From positions 53,495,670 to 53,559,669 of the forward strand of contig OY744607.1 of the NCBI GenBank assembly GCA_963556255.1: a DNA stretch of 64,000 nucleotides, written 5' to 3'. The DNA comes from Allolobophora icterica (lineage: Eukaryota; Annelida; Clitellata; Crassiclitellata; Lumbricidae). Positions 41,055-64,000 of the stretch are shown here, one piece after another (position 1 is the stretch's first letter; each line of letters starts with the position of its first letter). The position numbers were made by a program, and so were the translations under genes. The notes beneath the pieces are model-generated. The model did no database searches and was not told the origin of the DNA. It saw only the letters and a program-made list of their open reading frames with translations.

Positions 41055-41126
41055 GCCTCTATAGCTCAGTGGCAGAGCACTGGTCTTGTAAACCAGGGGT
41101 CGTGAGTTCAAACCTCACTGGGGGCA
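41055..41126 (+). tRNA. tRNA-Thr (TGT), copy 1
   Basis: 72 nt. Acceptor GCCTCTA pairs with TGGGGGC allowing G-U, anticodon loop CTTGTAA, T stem GTGAG/CTCAC. A TTTT run shortly after the 3' end is a possible Pol III terminator. Confidence 0.95.
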
Positions 41127-41214
41127 TCGAATGTTTTAAACTAAGCAGCTTTCTATGGACTATTTGGCTATTATTTCGTATTCAGGTACTCTGTAATAAG
41201 TTACATGCATGGAT

Positions 41215-42180
41215 CTTTCAAATGGCCTTGCTCTTAATTCCTCCAAAAACTCAAACTCAACTATTAATCTGGTTTGGTACTCCTCAGCAAACTTGACTTT
41301 CCGCTTCTTGCTGACAACTCCCCTCAGTTTACCTTTTCTACCAGTGTACGTGACCTAGGTGTCACACTGGACTCTTTCCTGATCATGTTAAAAACCTCAC
41401 ACGCTCTTCCTTCTTTCAACTTCGGCGCATCCAGACTATTCTCATATCTGTTTCCTTTTCCACCTTGGCCCATATAGTTCACGCATTTGTCTGTTCTAGA
41501 ATTGACTATTGCAATTCAATTCTTATTGGTTTTCCTATAGGGTCCGCCTGTCTCCTCTCCAGTCAGTTCTCAATGCTGCCGCCAGACTGATTGCTCGTCT
41601 TCCTATAAATGTATCCATAGGCCCTATCTCTACGTTTATGGTCAATCAACTTCACTGGCTCCCTATCCTAGCCCGCATTCAATTTAAAGTTCTTGTTCTT
41701 GTCCTTAAGTCTAAACTGGGTACTACTCCCAAATGTCTCAGGAACCTCATCTGCCCCCTCTTTCTGCAGCTTCTCACCGACCTCTCCGCTCTCGCGACTG
41801 GCATGTCCTCTTTGTTCCGCATTCCAGGACCACTCTAGCTCATAGGCCTACTAGATCTTTTTCCAACATAGAGCCCTCCCTCATTCATTCATTCATTCAT
41901 TCTGAAGATTTATATAGCGCTCCTTCAAGATACCTACTCAGGTGCGCTCCCAGCTCAGCCACGGCTAAAAAAGAAAGATTTGAGCGATTTATGAAATGCA
42001 GGCAAATTCCTCCCTGTGGAATGCCTTTTCTTCCTGTCTACGGGTAACCTTACTTTCTGGATCTCTTCCTACATCCCTTTCCATGCTTAAAACCTTTTTC
42101 TTCTGTCGGAGCTTTCGCACTGGGAGCACTGCTGAATGGCCTCAGCTGTGAGCGGCGCTATGCAAATCTCCAAATACGAT
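41215..42180 (+). mobile_element. LINE (CR1/L2-like) C-terminal fragment
   Basis: FSTSVRDLGVTLDSFL, IDYCNSILIGFP, LQSVLNAAARLIARLP and [20 protein letters not shown], in several frames. Interrupted at 41880-41960 by a reversed LINE tail. Ends gggagcactgctgaatggcc with (ATACG)n. Confidence 0.88.
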
Positions 42181-42236
42181 ACGATATTTCGAAGATGGAT
42201 ATTAAACAGCACTAGGCTACGGGTCTCACACCGCGA

Positions 42237-42308
42237 GCCTCTATAGCTCAGTGGCAGAGCACTGGTCTTGTAAACCAGGGGTCGTGAGTTCAAACCTCAC
42301 TGGGGGCA
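42237..42308 (+). tRNA. tRNA-Thr (TGT), copy 2
   Basis: Identical in the gene body to copy 1 and immediately followed by atcatttttac, with a TTTT run. The upstream flank (gaagatggatattaaacagc) is shared with copies at 48326 and 56884. Confidence 0.95.
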
Positions 42309-42349
42309 TCATTTTTACAGTCAGAGCTGAACAACGTAGAGCGAAACAA

Positions 42350-42520
42350 TTGTAACTCAATTAGTAACTTCTATGGCGCCGGTGTCTAAAGCACAAGGCA
42401 ACAACCGATGGCGCACCAAAACCAGGCCATAATCAGGTCAATATCCATAAGATCAGTGCATAAGACAGAGAGACAGTCTATTGTGGATAAGCAATTTGGT
42501 ACTGTGTGTAGACGGCAGGA
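42350..42520 (-). mobile_element. LINE 3' tail fragment (minus)
   Basis: TTCTATGGCGCCGGTGTCTAA, then gcacaaggcaacaacc and ataatcaggtcaatatcc, as at 21528 and 27695. Confidence 0.65.
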
Positions 42521-42863
42521 GGTTTGACCCGAAGCGATCATCGATTTCCTGCTTTGTGTATTATTCTGTCTTCATAAGGAACCTGACTACAACAATGTAA
42601 TAGTAATAGAAGAGCAGTCCCTTTAGCCTTGGGGCAGTCATTGGTTCGGAGTGTTAGCGACTTCATTTTCTTAACCTCAGCATATGAGGACGGGTGGCCA
42701 GTCTTCTCCTTCGCCGTCTCATCTTCCCACCGACTGTACGGTCAGTGTACTCATTATAGCTGAGTTGGCCAAGGGTGCAGATGGAGAGGAAATCTCGAAA
42801 TAAATTTCTAATTTGATCCCCGACCTTTCGGTTGATACCAAGCACGCTAACCACTAGACTATC

Positions 42864-43085
42864 GGAAGGAAGGGAGGAGGGAAGGAAGGAAGGAAGGAAG
42901 GAAGGAAGGAAGGAAGGAAGGAAGGATGGGAGGAATGCAGAAAGGAAGGAAAGAGAAAGAGAAAGGAAGGAAGGGAAGAATTAAAGAAGTAAGAACGGAA
43001 GGGAGGGAGGAAGAAAGGAATGAAGGGAGGGAAGGAGAAAGTATAGTCTAAGATGAAATGAAGGATGGAGGGAAAGAGGAACACA
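42864..43085 (+). repeat. (GGAA)n microsatellite
   Basis: GGAAG units at first pure, then degenerate. Confidence 0.95.
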
Positions 43086-43410
43086 ATGCAATGCATTTTC
43101 TTCGGAACATTTGTGTTTGGCGGCTTTCAATGAGCAGACATGTAAGTGTCAAAGGAATTTATTCATGCATGCAAATTTATGCATGACTGGAGAACCTGTC
43201 CCAGGAAACATACGATAGAAACGATCAACCTATCAATCGGTCGTCGATTTTCTGTCCATCTTCAATGAGTCGACGACCCACCTGTCTGCCTGTAACACAT
43301 TGCATGACGAACAGGTGTACCTTAGGATACCTCGTGTACACGCAGATATACAGGTAGGTACTTATACTATCAACCATAACAACGCTCGTTTATGTATGCA
43401 ATATATATAT

Positions 43411-43415
43411 ATACG

Positions 43416-43482
<67 letters not shown>

Positions 43483-44005
43483 ATGGATGGATGGATGGAT
43501 GGATGGATGGATGGATGGATGGATGGATGGATGGATGGATGGATGGATGGATGGATGGATGGATTAGTGTGGATGGATAATATGGATGGATTGATGGATT
43601 GATGGATTGGTGTGAATGGATAATATGGATGAATGGATGTATGGATGGATAGATTGGTTTGGATGGATAATATGGATAGATGAATTGGTGGATGAATAAT
43701 ATGGATGGATGGATGCATTGGTGGATGGGTGGATGGATTTAGATAAATGGTTGGATTGGTGGATTGCTGGGTGGAGGGAGGGACGGATGGATAAATGGAA
43801 GGATTGGTGAGTGGATAGACGGACGGCTGGAGGGATGGATTGCGTTTTGATGGATGGATGGATAGATGGATGGATGGATTGGTGGATGGAGGGATGGATG
43901 GATTGGGTGGATAATATAGATGGATGGTTGGATTAATGGATTGCTGGGTGTACAGATGGACGGATGGATGGATTGGTGGATGGATGGATGAATAGACGGC
44001 TGGAT
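43411..44005 (+). repeat. (GT)n then (GGAT)n, with a degenerate GGAT tail
   Basis: GT at 43417-43481, pure GGAT to about 43563, then drifting GGAT units to about 44005. Confidence 0.95.
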
Positions 44006-44202
44006 TTGCTTTTTAATAGCGGTAATTGTTTATGTATACGAATTGTAACAATTGACACACCTGTTTGACACACCTGTATGACGCACTTGTATGTATCAAG
44101 AGACTGCAGCAGCGTTTTAGCACTTAAACTGTCAGATAGGGCCTACATAGGCACTTGTCTATATATATGAGATACTTGTGGTTGACTTTATGTAATAAAT
44201 AT

Positions 44203-44233
<31 letters not shown>

Positions 44234-44468
44234 AGCCTTAAAAGGCCTATCTACTACTACTAGTCATAGAATTCATTGTTTAAAAATTGCATCAATAGCT
44301 ACATAGCTATTTACAAGGAAGGGGCGTTCATTTCATGTAGAATATAATGAGATATTAATATTTAAGTCGTGTATAAGGACATTTGTTTTGATATTTTGCA
44401 AGCCATGCCCCTTCCCCAATAGCCAACCCCAGCGTAATGAATACATTGACCTTACACTATCGGTGTAC

Positions 44469-44658
<190 letters not shown>

Positions 44659-44679
44659 CATACATGCATACAAACACAC

Positions 44680-45060
44680 ATATTCTCGGTTCCTATATCA
44701 TCACTGCAACCCGCCATCCATCATCCGCTTCAGGCTCCTCTATCTATCACCGCTCGGGCATTCCACTCAAAACTGAAGTTTTACCTCTGCAAGAATTCAT
44801 AATCCGTCTTATCTGGCGCCTTCCAATTCTTCTCGACCTAAATGACACCTGGTTTGGTATATAGCTGCTTTGTCTCCTCTCTTGATCTGGACCCTCTGGA
44901 AACCGAACTCGGTCCTCATCTTGAATACTTTCTGCAAACCCCTCAGACTCGACGCAGCGCTCGTGTATAATCTGGTGCCATGCGTCTGGCTCTAGAGTAG
45001 CGCTTTAGGAATTTGGAGTTTACTATTACGATTACGATTACACGCATACAAAGTTACAAA
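44680..45060 (+). mobile_element. LINE 3'-end fragment with (TTACGA)n tail
   Basis: Frames include ITARAFHSKLKFYL. Ends agtagcgctttaggaatttg and an ATTACG tail. Confidence 0.65.
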
Positions 45061-45329
45061 CACGCAAACATATATAGATATATTTCTGCTGTTGTTCGTG
45101 TCAATTGAAATGTATCTGGCTTTGCACAGATTTTCTACGAATACAGGCCTATAACATAGGCCTATAACATAGGCCTTTAATATAGGCCTTTAATGATCCA
45201 GCAGTCTGTCGCTAGAAACAGACGTTTTTAAGAAACAGACGTTAGCTTTCTTCGCCGTTTGGTGGTCGCATCTTGCTTTCTCGATTTGTCTGAGGATTGT
45301 CTTACGGATTAAATCATATATTATGGCTC

Positions 45330-45770
45330 ATTGAGTTATCACGACACGTAGGTCATCGAATCATTACTTTCTATAAGTCATTAAGTTATACGAGACGAAT
45401 AAAACACACGAGTCCTTAAGTCGTTAAGTCATTCATTGAAACATTACTTCTAGTTCACTGAGTCATTAAGTCACATAAGGCAAATAAAACACACAGGTCG
45501 TCATTAAGTTACATGCGTATACTTTTCAATTATTGAGACAAGGCGTGAATTAATTATTAACGCACACAATTCAAGAAGTCATTTAGTCATAAAAGGCATA
45601 TAAAATACGTGATTCACTGAGTCTTCTGAGTCATTAAGTCATTTATTGATAGGCCTATAGGGCATATATTTCAATATATTGTCCAACAAAAGGCGTATTA
45701 GTGATATAAGGCATAACATTCATTAGGTCACTAAGACATATTGGTCATTAAATCATTATAACTGGTGCGG
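45330..45770 (+). repeat. Degenerate GTCATTAAGTCA repeat upstream of the EF-hand gene
   Basis: Units such as AGTCATTAAGTCA and AAGGCATA recur irregularly up to the start codon region. Confidence 0.7.
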
Positions 45771-45778
45771 TGGTCATT

Positions 45779-45880
45779 ATGTCTGGTGACGCCACTCCTC
45801 CTGGCCAGGAAGACCTCAAGGAGATCCAGAAAGCCTTCCGGATCTACGACAAGGACCGAAATGGCTACGTGACCAAACAG
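45779..45880 (+). CDS. EF-hand protein exon 1
   Basis: ATG at 45779 opens MSGDATPPGQEDLKEIQKAF. The donor CAG|GTATGT cuts the EF1 loop just before its position-12 Glu. Confidence 0.9.
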
Positions 45881-48800
45881 GTATGTGGTCTGGATGAAGG
45901 AAATCCGTCAAACACACAACGTTAGATCAGTTTATCACAATTATAATTGCAATTGCGGTTAAAATTACAATTAGGGCCTACAATTACGATTAAAGTTGCC
46001 GTTATAATAACATTTAAAATTACAATTATAATTACGATTACAATGGCAATTACGACTATGATTAAAGCTACAATTATGATTACGATTAAAGTTACAATTA
46101 CGATTAAGATTACAGTAACGGTTATGATTACTATTACGATTACGATTACGATTACAGTCACAATTACGATTACAGTTGCAATTACGATTAGGCCTATAGC
46201 TACAATTACGATTACAGTTACATTTACGATTACATTTACAATTACGATTACAGTTACAATTTTGATTAGTTATAATTACGATTACAGCTACAGTTATAAT
46301 TACGATTACGATTAGTTACAATTACGATTACAGTTACAAGTACAATTACATTGCAGGAGGCGCACGTTGTGCTGCAGACGGTGTTGGGCTTGGAAGAACC
46401 TCAGACGAGACGGTTGATAGAGACTTACGATCGGAATGGAGATGGACGTCTCTCTTACGACGAATTTATCTGGTTCTTCTCGAAGATCCGAGAGAAGTAA
46501 GACCAGAATCCAGACATTGTCTTCTTAAGCTGTCAAAGCATTTGACATCATTTGATATCCAAACAACTCTGTCAGACAAAATCGGTCAGCGAAGGCTCCA
46601 GCAGTCTGAACACGTAGAGAGAATGCCAGTTGACCGAATCCCACACAGTGCACTAGTATACATGCAAGAGTCGAAGGAAAGAGAAACAAAGGCAGATAAA
46701 GACTGCGCCGGAGCGGCCGGATAGAGAATATAAATGAGGACACTGCAAGATTTCAACTAACACTACGATAAGCCTGTCACTTGACAAAATTAATGACCGA
46801 GGACATTGGAGATGATTTATTCAATTATTCGTACCAATCTCTGCCAAATGGATCTGATGACGATGATTTGGCTTTTATCGTATGGCTGTGTATTGAACAA
46901 CTGTAGGTTGTGTGTTGGTAATGGTAATGGTAATTGCAAATTTATATAGCGCCACTTCAAGACAGACTCGTCAGAGGTGCTAGTTGTACCACGAGGCTCC
47001 ATAGCTCAGTGGCAGAGCACTGGTCTTATAACGTCAGTTTTGGATTCGAAAGCTGTCCTGTTACGTATAGGCCTCTACAGATTGATGTACATTTTCGGCT
47101 GGTTATTTGAAAATGCTCGGATAAATGTTTGAAGTTGTAATCGCATGACCTACATTTATTTTGCGGCATTTATGTAGCCTATGTCTGACAAAGTTTTAAT
47201 CTATTTTTCTCAAGATAATACACGTGTAGCGCTTGAACGCATTCGTATCGATTTCGACGCGACCCAGTTTTAAACGCAACTAGCAAAATCCAATACTTGA
47301 CCTTACTACGCATTGGCAGTTTAAACGTACGATGTCGATTCAAAAGGTTGGTAAGCTGTTGGCTTATTGTAAGCCTCTATAGCTCAGTGGCAGAGCACTG
47401 GTCTTGTAAACCAGGGGTCGTAAGTTCAAACCTCATTGGGGGCATCGAATGTTTTAAACTAAGCAGCTTTCTATGACGATATACGTCTCATTATGTGACG
47501 TCTACGAGATTCACCCTTACCTTACTTGACTAGGGAAACTAGCCACAAGAAGGGAACTTTTCGATCAGATTATAAAATTACTTTATTAGAGGAAATGAAT
47601 ATTAGATACAGGTATATGAAAATATAATAATAAAATGTAAAAGTGAAACCCATTATTAACATACCGCAATGGAGTAAACTTCTCATACTGACATCCAAAG
47701 GAGACAAACGATCGCCCCGCGTGGGTATACTATCACGTAACCATCCGGGCCTCCAGACAAGGGTTCTGGCAGGGCTGTAGTGGTAAAATTAGAGGTGAGT
47801 ACACGCTACTGGTTAGTTTTTCTAAACAAATTAGAGGTGAGTATACGCTACAGTATTTTGTAAGTATACGCCGTAGTATTTTAATATTAATAATTTATTA
47901 ATAATAAATATAAATATTTTGTGAGGTGAGTATACGGTTTCTAGAGGTGAGTACACGCTGTATACCAGCGTACACCCTCGACTACAGCCCTGGGTTCTGG
48001 GACAGCAATTTGGCAGAAACGACCGAAAAGAATCAAAGAATCCCTACCCCGGTACCAGGGATCTGTCCGGAAGACAGATTGCTGCGGCCGGAAACCTCGA
48101 CGAGTTTAACTGATATGAATGACTCAACTCTATCGGGGTGAAATACATATACCGCTCATACCAAGGGAGAAAGTCACCCACGTTAATAATTATCCAACTA
48201 TTTAGGCCTATGTAGCCTGTCGTCTGTGTATTCACGAGAGCGACATTATTATTTCTGTGAATTATTTGGCTATTATTTCAAAGATGGATATTAAAAAGCT
48301 CTAGGCTATAAGTGTAACATCGTGAGCCTCTATAGCTCAGTGGCAGAGCACTGGTCTTGTAAACCAGGGGTCGTGAGTTCAAACCTCACTGGGGGCATCG
48401 AATGTTTTAAAGAAAGGAGCTTTGTATTGGCTATTATTGCGATCCTGGATAATGAACAGCTGAATGCTATGGGTGTCTTGGATTGGCGCTGTTTTAGTCC
48501 TCTGAATGAATGAATGAATGAATGAATGAATGAGTCATTACAAAATGAACCTCTATAGCTCAGTGACAAAATACTCGCTGAGCAAACTGTTTTGGTTTAA
48601 CTCATTCAAAGGTTTTGACGCTTTTAGGTTGCACACTTTTTAAGGCACATCGATAGATGAGCTATAGAGACTTGCTTCAATTAATAACAAAAAGGTTTAA
48701 GCGGAAACTTACGCTACATATTTGTGGATGCAGTGAAGAAAAAATAAACATCAGATTTGGATGAGTTTTCTGTAAAGCACTTTTGTGAGGCACCTAAAAT

Positions 48801-49843
48801 TTAAAGTGTCATTGTACATACATACATGTACAATTGTACATGCATACACATATACACAGAAACATAGATTCATACATACAGATATGCATATATACAGATA
48901 TACACATACATACATACATACATACATACATACATACATACATACATACATACATACATGCATGCATGCATGCATACATACAAACATACATACATACATA
49001 CATTACATACATACATTACATACATACATTACGTACGTACGTACGTATATACGTACATACATACATATATGCACACATATATGTATGCACACTTACGTGA
49101 TCTGTTTCAACGGCCTCATTCTGCTGCTTCGTTGCGTCGTCTCCGATCTTTTGAGCGTCTTGACCTCTTAGTTCCTCGTGTCAGGACAACTATGGCTCAG
49201 TCCAGGTCCTTTGCCTGCATAGGTCCCTCACTTTGGAACCGACTTCCTCCTTCTGTCCGCACCACCATTCTCTCTGGTAGCGTTGCTTCTTCCTTTTCTC
49301 ACCTTAAATCCTGCTTTTTCTCTCGGGGTCTCGCGCACTGGGAGCGCCTCTGAATGGTATATACCGCGAGAGGCGCTTTATAAATGCCCATATACAATAC
49401 AATACAATACATACATAATTATATACAAAACGCTTAAGGTAAGGCACCAAACAGGCTTGTTACCTTTACCGCTTACCTCTACTTTTTCACTATTTACTAT
49501 TTATTTTATAATTTTCCAATTGTTTTTGCTATATGAACTATTTGCTTGCTATATATTTACTCTTTATTTTGCTACTGACTATTTATTTTGCTATTTGCTA
49601 TTTATTTTGCTATTTACTATTTCCAGGCAAGGGGAGCTGATTACCATCTTCCAGAAGTTTGATCGTGACGGAAGTGGTTCGATCTCAGTGGAGGAGGCCA
49701 AAGCTGCTCTGCGTCAGATGGACTTCGAAGACGAGGAAGCTGAGGTTCTGGTCCGACTCCATGACCGCAACGGGGACGGAGTGCTCCAGTTCGAAGAGTT
49801 CGTTCAGTTCTGGAAGACCTGTGGAAATCTCCAGAACGAATGA
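45779..49843 (+). CDS. Calmodulin-like four-EF-hand protein, three exons
   Basis: Small cytosolic Ca2+ sensor of the calmodulin/troponin C superfamily. Exons 45779-45880, 46357-46496 and 49627-49843 join in frame to 459 nt (152 aa plus stop). Borders are CAG|GTATGT, TTGCAG|GAG, GAGAA|GTAAGA and TTTCCAG|GCAAGG. Four canonical 12-residue loops each start with Asp, have Gly at position 6 and Glu at 12: residues 24-35 (DKDRNGYVTKQE), 59-70 (DRNGDGRLSYDE), 93-104 (DRDGSGSISVEE), 127-138 (DRNGDGVLQFEE). The linker between EF2 and EF3 is short (SKIREKQGELI). The first intron falls inside the EF1 loop. It is too diverged from calmodulin itself to be given a symbol. Intron 2 carries tRNA-Thr genes, a MITE and a LINE. 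If intron 2 is retained, translation stops after REK with only two EF-hands. Confidence 0.92.
45940..46350 (+). repeat. (ATTACG/ATTACA)n repeat filling intron 1
   Basis: Hexamer-like units AATTACGATTAC with drift, about 410 bp, reaching almost to the exon 2 acceptor. Confidence 0.92.
46357..46496 (+). CDS. EF-hand protein exon 2
   Basis: Acceptor ACATTGCAG, donor GAGAA|GTAAGA. Carries the end of EF1 and all of EF2 (YDRNGDGRLSYDEF). The in-frame TAA formed across the donor is not in the spliced message. Confidence 0.92.
46926..46985 (-). mobile_element. LINE 3' tail fragment (minus)
   Basis: AATTGCAAATTTATATAGCG, then ccacttcaagacag, the same end found around 25785. Confidence 0.7.
46995..47064 (+). 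pseudogene. Degraded tRNA-Thr copy
   Basis: The first half (GGCTCCATAGCTCAGTGGCA and ctggtctta) matches tRNA-Thr. The anticodon arm and T arm have decayed (tggattcgaaagc). It sits next to a LINE tail. Not functional by structure. Confidence 0.75.
47373..47444 (+). tRNA. tRNA-Thr (TGT), copy 3
   Basis: As copy 1, but the T stem is GTAAG/CTCAT, giving one A-C mismatch and one G-U pair, so possibly a weakened gene. Lies in intron 2 of the EF-hand gene. Confidence 0.85.
47770..47992. mobile_element. hAT-type MITE in EF-hand intron 2, TSD GGTTCTGG
   Basis: Ends CAGGGCTGTAGT and ACTACAGCCCTG. Perfect 8-bp TSD GGTTCTGG at 47762-47769 and 47993-48000. The interior repeats AGAGGTGAGTAYACGCT four times. 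223 bp. Confidence 0.93.
48326..48397 (+). tRNA. tRNA-Thr (TGT), copy 4
   Basis: Gene body identical to copy 1, in intron 2 of the EF-hand gene. Downstream flank tcgaatgttttaaa shared with copies 1, 3 and 6. Confidence 0.95.
48549..48615 (+). pseudogene. Degraded tRNA-like fragment
   Basis: Begins ACCTCTATAGCTCAGTGACA like tRNA-Thr, then diverges (actcgctgagcaaactg). Only box A and a loose B-box-like ggtttaactc remain. Confidence 0.6.
48816..49085 (+). repeat. (ATAC)n microsatellite
   Basis: CATA units with TGCA, TTAC and GTAC variants. Confidence 0.95.
49086..49425 (+). mobile_element. LINE C-terminal fragment with (ATACA)n tail
   Basis: LDLLVPRVRTTMAQSRSFAC, GPSLWNRLPPSVRTT, SHLKSCFFSRG, then cgcactgggagcgcctctga and (ATACA)n. 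Same family as 35660-36125. In EF-hand intron 2. Confidence 0.9.
49627..49843 (+). CDS. EF-hand protein exon 3
   Basis: Acceptor ATTTCCAG; stop TGA at 49841-49843. Carries EF3 and EF4, ending TCGNLQNE. Confidence 0.93.
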
Positions 49844-49879
49844 GGACCAGAACTGATGAACGATACTTCATCAAATATA

Positions 49880-51420
<1,541 letters not shown>

Positions 51421-51446
51421 TTTCCTGACCCTAGACCTGTTGAGAC

Positions 51447-51625
51447 ACGGTGGCCGATTGGTTAGAGCGCTCACCTTGTAACGCGGAGTACGGATTTGAT
51501 CCTCATCCTCCTCTGCGACGGTTAGTGTGCAAGGACCTTGAGCAAAGTCCTTCTATCACTATTACTCAGCGCCATCGACTGATGTTTGATAATTAGATAG
51601 TGACGCCTAATAAATGAGTAACAAC
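51447..51625 (+). mobile_element. SINE copy (plus)
   Basis: GTGGCCGATTGGTTAGAGCG (box A), CACCTTGTAACGCGG, a box B like gatttgatcctcatcc, the body, then (CAA)n/(TAA)n. tRNA-Thr-like anticodon position TTGTAA. Confidence 0.88.
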
Positions 51626-52012
<387 letters not shown>

Positions 52013-52655
52013 GCCAAATCGACGGATACCTCAAAGCTCTTTTCAGACACCTTTAAAACGCTATCAATCGACACAATAATAAAAAATTCGTTTTGCAAGC
52101 GCTTAATTAAAGAACAGATTAATATTATTAATAATAATTATGTAGTAGGCCTATTTAACACCGTTCCTACGATGTAATCTTGAACTCGTTTTATTCGAGG
52201 CTTTGCAACGACATCTACAGATAACTTTTAAAAGCGAAAGTTTTGTCTCCGCGCTGTTCGATATACGCGTTGTTTACCCAGCGCAATTTCTTTCAGAGAG
52301 GCACTTGACATACTGACCCAGCGAAAAGCTGTCCTAGTCTATGAACTCAACATATCCGCCATGCTTATAGCCATCTGGTAACCTGCTCAGACTTCAAGAG
52401 ACTTCTGAAGATATGCGCCAACTGCCTAGTTGAGTTACCGCAACAGGGAAACAGCGTGATCGTTATAGTGGTTCTCTGGTCCTGGCTTTGTATAGAGAAC
52501 CAGTATTATCGACTGGTCCCCATGCGGAGTAAAATACTAAACTTTTGCCTCTTTAAATATGTCGGGAATGATCTCTGTAGACTATAGTTGGGAACCGGCG
52601 CACGCTTACAGGGTCCATTTCTCCTCAGCAAACAGCGTCAATTGTTCAAGTTGTT
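52013..52655. other. No recognised gene
   Basis: On minus this is downstream of the receptor stop. TTTATT at about 52188 (AATAAA on minus) could be its poly(A) signal, but this is unsupported. Confidence 0.35.
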
Positions 52656-52860
52656 CTTCCAATATTGAGCCAGTATGGTATGGAACCAGTACGGTGTGGA
52701 ACCAGTAGAGTGTGGAACCAGCATATTATGAAGCCATATGTTATGGAACCGTTACGGCATGCAAACCAGTATAGCGTGGAACCAGTATGGCATGAAACCA
52801 GTATGGTACGGAACCCGTATAGTGTTGAATCAGTATAGTATGGAACCACATGTTGACATA
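52656..52860 (+). repeat. 17-bp minisatellite
   Basis: About 12 degenerate copies of GGAACCAGTATGGTATG, just downstream of the receptor stop on minus. Confidence 0.93.
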
Positions 52861-52957
52861 GTTTTACATTGTAGGGAACCACTATTCATCCGAAACAAGT
52901 TTTCATTTGCTGTGGATGTTTTTGTAGTAGGGAACTAGTATATATATGGAGGGGCGT

Positions 52958-63423
<10,466 letters not shown>

Positions 63424-63639
63424 CTAGAATAGAACACATTTAGACATCCGTCAGTTACATCCATTCTTCCAATCACCTAATCTTCCCTCCATCCATCCAT
63501 TCATCCCTTACTTCGTCCGTCCATCAATCGCTCTACTCCTAAGTCCCTCCATCCATCAACCCATTTATCCGCCTTTGTGAAACACTATAATTATACACTC
63601 CTATATTTAGCACACCGACAATTATAATAGGTAACCCCT

Positions 63640-63765
63640 CGTCTTCTTTTGTTTTCCTCAAGACTTATTTCTTTTCTTTTGGCCTTGCGCACTGGGAGCG
63701 CCTCTGAACGGTTCACCCTACTGGAGGCGCTTTATAAATGGTTAGATACAATACAATACAATACG
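63640..63765 (+). mobile_element. LINE 3' end with (ATACA)n tail
   Basis: gccttgcgcactgggagcgc, ctctgaacgg, gcgctttataaatgg, then (ATACA)n. Confidence 0.8.
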
Positions 63766-64000
63766 GTCTGCGGTCGGCTGCACGCTTGGTTGGCGGCATA
63801 TACAGGTTAGACCACGTTTCTGAATTTATGCGAGACGTCCTCCATTGGCTTCCTGTCCAGCATCGCATTTATTATAGGGTCTGCACCATGACCTCGCATT
63901 GTGTTCTACGGCGGGCCCCGGCCTACCTCTGCGAGCTCTTTAACTTCCGCTTGTGTGAGGCGCCGTGCCTTGCGCTCGGCCTCTCGAGGTGCTTTTGTTG
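63763..64000 (+). mobile_element. LINE C-terminal fragment running off the window
   Basis: LRSAARLVGGIYRLDHVSEF, MRDVLHWLPVQHRIYYRV and APAYLCELFNF, standard non-LTR RT C-terminal motifs, in frame to about the window edge. Confidence 0.85.

Overview
This is a gene-sparse, repeat-rich metazoan nuclear window, most likely from a marine invertebrate. The evidence is long introns with GT-AG borders, spliced animal gene families, nuclear-type tRNA genes with Pol III-style T runs, truncated non-LTR retrotransposon tails, a tRNA-headed SINE, and many DNA transposons with clean target-site duplications (TSDs). Simple repeats are unusually abundant: GATA, TGTC, TAA/TTA, ATC, CA, ATAC, GGAT. The octamer TAGGCCTA recurs throughout. 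The species cannot be fixed from sequence alone; an invertebrate deuterostome or lophotrochozoan is a guess.

Three protein-coding genes can be rebuilt. (1) A complete beta-mannosidase gene (GH2, lysosomal) lies on + from 16634 to 33021. It has 16 coding exons that join in frame to 938 codons plus stop, and a polyadenylation signal sits near 33879. (2) A four-EF-hand calmodulin-like gene lies on + from 45779 to 49843, with three exons and 152 residues. (3) A Cys-loop receptor of the nicotinic acetylcholine receptor alpha type lies on - from 63423 to 52958. Its last five exons are in the window and its 5' end lies beyond 64000. The beta-mannosidase and the EF-hand protein have no evident functional link to the receptor; this is an ordinary animal gene neighbourhood, not an operon.

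Seven intact-looking tRNA-Thr(TGT) genes and two degraded copies are scattered from 41 to 57 kb, several inside introns of the EF-hand and receptor genes. One tRNA-Cys(GCA) lies at 39755.

Region by region. 1-16 kb has no confident protein gene. It holds a GATA array, polypurine tracts, a SINE, hAT-type elements, LINE tails, a nested direct/inverted-repeat structure at 9.5-10.2 kb, a 1.26 kb TAGT-ended element and a TTAA-flanked element. 16.6-34 kb is the beta-mannosidase gene; its introns carry a pentanucleotide array, a 16-copy 50-bp satellite, hAT elements and several minisatellites. 34-45 kb is LINE debris, including a LINE split by a second TAGT element, plus tRNAs. 45.8-50.4 kb is the EF-hand gene and long microsatellites. 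52.9-64 kb is the receptor gene; its introns hold tRNAs, LINE pieces, MITEs and a TTAA-flanked piggyBac-like element that keeps a Cys/His-rich C-terminal fragment.

The most rewarding signals are the well-bounded DNA transposons with their insertion order, the tRNA-Thr cassette, and the receptor. The receptor keeps its channel motifs but has lost several agonist-site aromatic residues and has an odd repeat in its cytoplasmic loop.
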